DNA of 9,589 nt from Streptomyces speibonae. Its GTDB lineage: Bacteria > Actinomycetota > Actinomycetes > Streptomycetales > Streptomycetaceae. The translations under genes were made by a program, and so were the position numbers. The number at the start of each line of letters is the position of its first letter. Within the stretch, counting starts at the first letter, position 1. Below, piece after piece: positions 6,808-9,589 of this stretch. The DNA is taken from assembly GCA_000715605.1 (NCBI GenBank), contig KL568536.1, positions 62,676-72,264 on the forward strand. The letters are read 5' to 3'. The notes beneath the pieces are model-generated. The model was not told where the DNA came from, ran no database searches, and saw only the letters and a list, made by a program, of their open reading frames with translations.

Positions 6808-6823
6808 CACATGACGTGATGTG
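6808..6823. promoter_or_regulatory. Imperfect 16-bp dyad upstream of the primase-like gene
   Basis: CACATGACGTGATGTG is symmetric about ACGT except for one non-pairing position in each half (14 of 16 bases symmetric). It ends 44 bp before the ATG at 6868, where a promoter operator would sit. No binding protein is identified. Confidence 0.35.
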
Positions 6824-6867
6824 GACCACGGTGTTGCCAGGCGTGCAACGGAAAGGAACGAGCGCTC

Positions 6868-7533
6868 ATGCGCGAGATCCTCGGAAGGCGACGCAGGCTC
6901 CTGTCCCGACGCGGCGACGGAGGGCCTGAGCTGATGGGCGCGGCCCTGACCTACGCCGCGCAGTGGCAGTGGCCGGTACTCCCCGGCGTGGCGGCCGACC
7001 CGCAGGGCCGGTCCCGCTGCGGCTGCCCCGACCCCGAATGCACAGTGCCGGGCGCCCACCCGTTCGACCCCGGCCTCCTCGCCGCCACCACCGACGCCCG
7101 CATGGTGCGCTGGTGGTGGAGCAACCGGCCGACGGCGCCCATCGTCCTCGCGACCGGCGGCAGGGCCCCGTGCGCGGTCTCGCTGCCCGCCGTGCCGGCC
7201 GCCCGCGCCCTGGCCGCGCTCGACCGCCGGGGCATGCGGCTGGGCCCGGTCGTCGCCTCCCCCGACCGCTGGGCGATCCTCGTCCAGCCGTACTCCATGG
7301 AGCAGCTGGGCGAGCTGCTGTACGCCAAGGACTTCGTCCCCGGCTCCCTGCGCTTCCACGGTGAGGGCGGCTACCTCGTCCTGCCCCCGTCCGAGACCGC
7401 CCAGGGCGGGGTCCGCTGGGAGCGCGCGCCGCTGCCCGGCTCGGCCACACCCTGGGTGCCCGGTGTCGAGGCCGTGGTGGACGCCGTGGTCGAGGCCCTC
7501 ACCCGTACGGGTGTGAGCGCGCCCGAGATGTAG
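6868..7533 (+). CDS. Primase-polymerase-like (PrimPol N-domain-related) protein, probably catalytically inactive
   Basis: A 221-residue protein of the kind annotated in Streptomyces as bifunctional DNA primase/polymerase. An Arg-rich head (8-15) precedes the PrimPol-like core. The core has ALTYAAQWQWPVLPG (26-40), a Cys/His cluster in CGCPDPECTVPGAHP (Cys51, Cys53, Cys58, His64) that could bind zinc, and WWWSNRPTAPIVLATG (82-97). In active archaeo-eukaryotic primases the next segment carries the Asp-x-Asp motif. Here it reads APCAVSLPAVP with no acidic residue, and the later Ser/Gly-Gly-x-His-type motif reads SPDRWAILV with no His. No helicase or primase C-terminal domain follows. AAAGGAA (6852-6858) lies nine bases before the ATG. 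It is probably monocistronic, with a hairpin right after the stop. DNA binding or a nonenzymatic role is more likely than synthesis. Confidence 0.8.
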   Translation: MREILGRRRRLLSRRGDGGPELMGAALTYAAQWQWPVLPGVAADPQGRSRCGCPDPECTVPGAHPFDPGLLAATTDARMVRWWWSNRPTAPIVLATGGRAPCAVSLPAVPAARALAALDRRGMRLGPVVASPDRWAILVQPYSMEQLGELLYAKDFVPGSLRFHGEGGYLVLPPSETAQGGVRWERAPLPGSATPWVPGVEAVVDAVVEALTRTGVSAPEM

Positions 7534-7562
7534 CGCGTCCCGGCGCGTGCCGCGCCCGGGGG

Positions 7563-7577
7563 GCCGCCGCGGGCGGC
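7563..7577 (+). terminator. GC hairpin after the primase-like gene
   Basis: GCCGCC (7563-7568) and GGCGGC (7572-7577) form a perfect six-pair stem with a GCG loop, 29 bp after the stop. TATCTTCC follows directly, giving some T-richness. It is a plausible terminator, but the same TATCTT may serve as a -10 box. Confidence 0.5.
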
Positions 7578-7583
7578 TATCTT
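7578..7583 (+). promoter_or_regulatory. Possible -10 box for a leaderless transcript
   Basis: TATCTT fits TANNNT and ends eight bases before the ATG at 7592. Transcription would then start at or next to the start codon. No -35 match is visible, and no good ribosome binding site precedes the ATG, which is consistent with leaderless translation. Confidence 0.3.
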
Positions 7584-7591
7584 CCCGGGGC

Positions 7592-8110
7592 ATGCCGCGT
7601 CATGCCGGGGGCCGCGCCCGGGCCTTCCGAAGAGCTCGCCCGCTCGTCCTCGCGGGCGTCGTGGCGGCGTGCGCGTTCGCACTGCCGACGGCCGTGGAGT
7701 CCGTGGTACGGCCCGCCCCGCGCGGTGACGGCAAGGCACCCGTTCCGGGCGCCGCCGCCCCGTCGCCACCCGGCCCGCATCTGTCGACCGCCCTGCGCTG
7801 CGGTCCCGCGGTCTCCTCCCCCGACGGCATCGAGGCACAGACCTGTGTGGTGGCGCAGGGCGAGGAGATCTGGGCACGGACGTACTACCGCAACGCCACG
7901 GGAGAGGCGCGGTCCGCCGCGCTGAGCCTCACGGGGCCCGGCGGCCGTACCGTCCGGACGCGGTGCGCCGTGTCCGCCGACGACGAACCGGCCCTGTGCG
8001 AGACACCGCGCGAGAGCGGCCACGCGGACCTCGCCCGCCACACGGCCGTGGCGGAGTTCGCCCACCACGCGGGGCAGGGGACACTGCTGCTGCGCGCGGG
8101 GAGCGACTGA
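7592..8110 (+). CDS. Small exported protein of unknown function
   Basis: A 172-residue protein that I do not recognise. The Arg-rich n-region (about 1-16) and hydrophobic core PLVLAGVVAACAFALPTA (17-34) indicate a signal peptide or N-terminal anchor. A Pro/Ala/Gly-rich linker (40-63) follows, then a compact domain (65-172) with four cysteines (Cys70, Cys85, Cys125, Cys136) that could form two disulfides outside the cell. That domain looks beta-rich, with alternating stretches such as EEIWARTYYRNATGEARSAA and AALSLTGPGGRT. There is no lipobox or LPxTG sorting signal. The start at 7592 was chosen over an upstream ATG at 7547 because it gives a normal signal peptide and sits just after a possible -10 box. 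The upstream extension would overlap the hairpin at 7563-7577. Confidence 0.7.
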   Translation: MPRHAGGRARAFRRARPLVLAGVVAACAFALPTAVESVVRPAPRGDGKAPVPGAAAPSPPGPHLSTALRCGPAVSSPDGIEAQTCVVAQGEEIWARTYYRNATGEARSAALSLTGPGGRTVRTRCAVSADDEPALCETPRESGHADLARHTAVAEFAHHAGQGTLLLRAGSD

Positions 8111-8178
8111 ACGCCCGGGACGAGCCGTTGCCCCGCGGACACCGGAATCGCCGACGGGGCCGGGAGAGCCGACTTGGC

Positions 8179-8487
8179 GGAATGGGAACCCCGGACGTCC
8201 GGAACGGGGGTTTCCGACCTGCGGAACGGGGGTCTCCGACCGGCGGATGGAAGTCCCAGGCGGCCGGAACGGGAAGCGCGGCCCGACGCACTGGCGTCCC
8301 GAGGAGCCGGAACGCGGGTCACCCGGCACGCCGAAACGGAGATCCCGGTCGGCCGGAACGCGGGTCATCCGGCCCCGGGCAACGAAGATCCCGGGCGATC
8401 GAAAGAGGGCCCCGAATCGAGGGAACGGAGGTCCCGAGCAGCCGGAACGAGGTGCCCGGTCCCGCGGGACCGGGAGCCGCCCACGGC
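8179..8487. repeat. Tandem array of about 14 degenerate 22-bp units
   Basis: Units begin at 8179, 8201, 8223, 8245, 8266, 8288, 8309, 8333, 8355, 8379, 8401, 8422, 8444 and 8466, with spacings of 21 to 24 bp and mostly 22. An approximate unit is GGAACGGRGGT followed by CCCGGNCGGCC. Eight of the 14 start GGAA, and most carry a central imperfect dyad of the form CGG-N4 to N6-CCG. Examples are CGGGGGTCTCCG (unit at 8223), CGGGTCACCCG (8309) and CGGAGGTCCCG (8422). A period of 22 bp is not a multiple of three, so the array is not a coding repeat. It is not CRISPR, since there are no constant repeats separating unique spacers. The period is close to two turns of DNA. A partial unit may precede it at 8144. 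Function unknown. Confidence 0.85.
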
Positions 8488-8545
8488 ACGGCCGAGTGCC
8501 CGGAGGCGGGTCGCGTCGCGTGCGCGGAGAACCGGCACACAAAGA

Positions 8546-8583
8546 CCCGGTTGCTGGCGACGGGGGATGCACCAGCAACCGGG
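8546..8583 (-). terminator. Hairpin with perfect 12-bp stem
   Basis: CCCGGTTGCTGG (8546-8557) pairs perfectly with CCAGCAACCGGG (8572-8583) around a 14-base loop. Read leftward the stem is followed by TCTTTGTGTG, the nearest thing to a T-tract in this gap, so it would best stop minus-strand transcripts. It is 163 bp beyond the DUF5926 stop and could also end a short separate RNA. Confidence 0.65.
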
Positions 8584-8591
8584 CTATGGGA

Positions 8592-8619
8592 ACGGTAACA
8601 AGAGATCGGCTGTTCGCAA
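8592..8619 (-). promoter_or_regulatory. Possible minus-strand promoter facing the 12-bp-stem hairpin
   Basis: Leftward TTGCGA (8619-8614) and TACCGT (8597-8592) are 16 bp apart, a fair match to TTGACA/TANNNT. A transcript from about 8585 would run straight into the hairpin at 8583-8546. Confidence 0.25.
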
Positions 8620-8652
8620 ATTCGATCTCGGCTTTTCCGGTCACCGATTTGC
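8602..8652. other. Overlapping inverted repeats in a lower-GC island
   Basis: GAGATCG (8602-8608) pairs with CGATCTC (8623-8629), and GCAAAT (8616-8621) pairs with ATTTGC (8647-8652). The two stems are mutually exclusive in part. GGCTTTTCC follows the first stem on the plus strand, giving a weak rightward terminator. The stretch is clearly less GC-rich than its surroundings. Confidence 0.4.
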
Positions 8653-8702
8653 TTGTCCGTGACGGGAGTTGCCCATGGGGCGGGTGGTGCGCGCCCGGGC
8701 GT

Positions 8703-8727
8703 TTCCGCCGGCCGGCCGCCGGCGGAA
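8703..8727 (-). terminator. Terminator hairpin after the DUF5926 gene
   Basis: TTCCGCCGGC (8703-8712) and GCCGGCGGAA (8718-8727) form a ten-pair stem with a five-base loop, 18 bp past the DUF5926 stop. No T-tract follows. Confidence 0.7.
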
Positions 8728-8745
8728 CCCCTGCCGCGCGGTGCC

Positions 8746-9589
8746 TCAGTTGAGGGTGACCTGGCGGTTCGTCAGACCGCCGCGCGCCCGGCGCTCGTCC
8801 GCGGTGAGCGGTGTGTCCGTCGCCAGGGCCTCGGCGAGCCGCTCCGCGAACTCGGCCGCGGGCTTCTCCACGTCCTCGGCGCCGACCCCGCTGGGCAGGT
8901 CCCAGACCGGCACGGTGAGCCCGTGAGCGCGGAAGGAGCCCACGAGACGGGTGCCCTCGCCCAGGGAGGACCGCCCCGCCGCGTGCAGCCGGGCGAGAGC
9001 GTCCAGAAGCCGCTCCTCGGGGTGCGGCATGACCCACCGCAGGTGGTTCTTCTCGGGCGTCTCGCACCAGTACGCGGAGTCCACGCCCGACAGCTTGACC
9101 GTCGGGATGGCGGCGGCGTTGGCCCGCTCCAGGGAGGCGGTGACGTCCGGCGTGGCGCTCTCCGGGTCGGGGACCCAGAACTCGAACCCGCTGTGCACGA
9201 CCGGCTCGAAAGCGCCCTCCGGCGCCAGCAGATCCTGCAGCCGGGGCCCGTCGGCGGGAGCGCGCCGGCCCTGCACCGGCGTACCCGGGTCGGCGGTGAG
9301 CGCGCGCTGGAGCGTGTCGGCCAGATCGCGGCTGATGTCGCCGGAGGAGGTGTCGTTCTGCAGACCGAGCAGCACCGAGCCGTCGTCGCGGCGCAGCGCG
9401 GGCCAGGCCATCGGCAGCACCGTGGCCAGCGTGACCGACGGGACTCCCTCGGGCAGGCCGTCCTTGAGCGTCAGCTCGACGGTGGCGGCCGGCACCAGTT
9501 CGCGCAGCGCCACCCAGTCGCATTCGCCGGGCAGGCCCTCGAAGGGGCGGTGCACCAGCTCGGTCACGGCGTGCGCGGCGGCGCGGCCG
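8746..9589 (-). CDS. DUF5926 family protein, N-terminus beyond the right edge
   Basis: The leftward frame is open to the window edge, and the stop TGA is at 8748-8746. The visible 273 residues from VTELVHRPFEGLPGECDW to the end match what I remember of the actinobacterial DUF5926 family. The codons upstream of that Val read GRAAAHA. In this family those residues follow an N-terminal SEC-C type zinc motif (CxCxS...CHG), so the true start lies outside the window. The GTG at 9567 is thus probably an internal Val, not the start. Recognisable stretches are LATVLPMAWPALRRDDGSVL, LGLQNDTSSGDISRDLADTL and EKNHLRWVMPHPEERLLDAL. Homologues are sometimes mislabelled topoisomerase II or SecA because of the small zinc motif. 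The biochemical role is unknown. Downstream lie the hairpin at 8703-8727 and the repeat-bearing gap. Confidence 0.85.
   Translation of the reverse strand, partial: GRAAAHAVTELVHRPFEGLPGECDWVALRELVPAATVELTLKDGLPEGVPSVTLATVLPMAWPALRRDDGSVLLGLQNDTSSGDISRDLADTLQRALTADPGTPVQGRRAPADGPRLQDLLAPEGAFEPVVHSGFEFWVPDPESATPDVTASLERANAAAIPTVKLSGVDSAYWCETPEKNHLRWVMPHPEERLLDALARLHAAGRSSLGEGTRLVGSFRAHGLTVPVWDLPSGVGAEDVEKPAAEFAERLAEALATDTPLTADERRARGGLTNRQVTLN

Larger units (their letters stand above)
6363..6867. promoter_or_regulatory. 505-bp divergent region upstream of the phosphatase-like and primase-like genes
   Basis: No convincing gene is present. It is less GC-rich near 6410-6470 than the flanking genes, consistent with a promoter. 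It contains the hairpin TGCCTC (6447-6452) with GAGGCA (6458-6463), probably in the leader of the phosphatase-like mRNA. GTACGTAC occurs at 6516-6523, GGAAC (6558-6562) is followed after 18 bp by GTCTT (6581-6585), and a dyad lies at 6808-6823. A short open frame starting with TTG at 6419 has no ribosome binding site. Confidence 0.5.
8111..8745. other. 635-bp convergent intergenic region
   Basis: This is unusually long for a gap between two gene ends. From left to right it holds a 22-bp-period repeat array, a hairpin with a 14-base loop, a lower-GC stretch with overlapping inverted repeats, and a GC-rich terminator hairpin next to the DUF5926 stop. Open frames across it are GC-driven and cross the repeats out of phase. 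Confidence 0.7.

Noticed and set aside
6599..6829. Overlapping small open frames on both strands at 6584-6869
   Set aside because: They overlap one another in several frames, have no ribosome binding sites and cover the likely promoter of the primase-like gene.
8179..8487. CRISPR array
   Set aside because: Units are contiguous and all degenerate, with no invariant repeat alternating with unique spacers and no cas genes.
7577..9523. 648-residue minus-strand open frame
   Set aside because: It crosses the 22-bp array out of phase and lies antisense to the exported protein and in another frame of DUF5926. It is GC-driven.

Overview
The window has very GC-rich DNA with strong third-position G/C bias, good AGGAGG-type ribosome binding sites and a gene set typical of a Streptomyces chromosome: a YcnI-type copper protein, a lone RsbW-like ATPase, aminopeptidase P, a GAF/SpoIIE phosphatase-like protein, a small primase-polymerase-like protein and a DUF5926 protein. 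From memory, this order resembles a conserved core region near the copper-trafficking (Sco/ECuC) locus of Streptomyces. No mobile element, integrase, rRNA, tRNA or CRISPR array was seen.

Left part (1-1901, minus strand): the first 18 codons of an exported protein, then the YcnI/DUF1775 protein, then a His-containing membrane protein. All three read leftward and look like a copper-handling cluster that continues past the left edge. A divergent 220-base gap (1902-2121) separates them from a rightward RsbW-like ATPase (2122-2586). That gene ends at a strong bidirectional hairpin facing aminopeptidase P.

Middle (2656-6362, minus strand): pepP lies downstream of a GAF + SpoIIE/PP2C-type protein. 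The 740 bases between them are not an ordinary spacer. They hold a degenerate repeat field, including a 110-bp segment duplicated 272 bp apart with five mismatches and five exact copies of an 11-bp motif. The phosphatase-like protein has lost the usual Asp of the GDVxGHG motif.

Right part (6363-9589): a 505-base divergent region leads to a primase-polymerase-like protein that lacks the catalytic acidic residues, then a small exported protein that may be translated from a leaderless mRNA. A 635-base convergent gap follows. It holds a tandem array of about 14 degenerate units with a 22-bp period, a perfect 12-bp-stem hairpin, a lower-GC structured island and a terminator. The window ends inside a leftward DUF5926 gene whose N-terminus lies beyond the right edge.

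The genes mostly look like ordinary core Streptomyces genes. The least explained content is the two unrelated intergenic repeat fields. Two conserved-looking proteins have also lost the signature catalytic residues of the families they would be annotated with.
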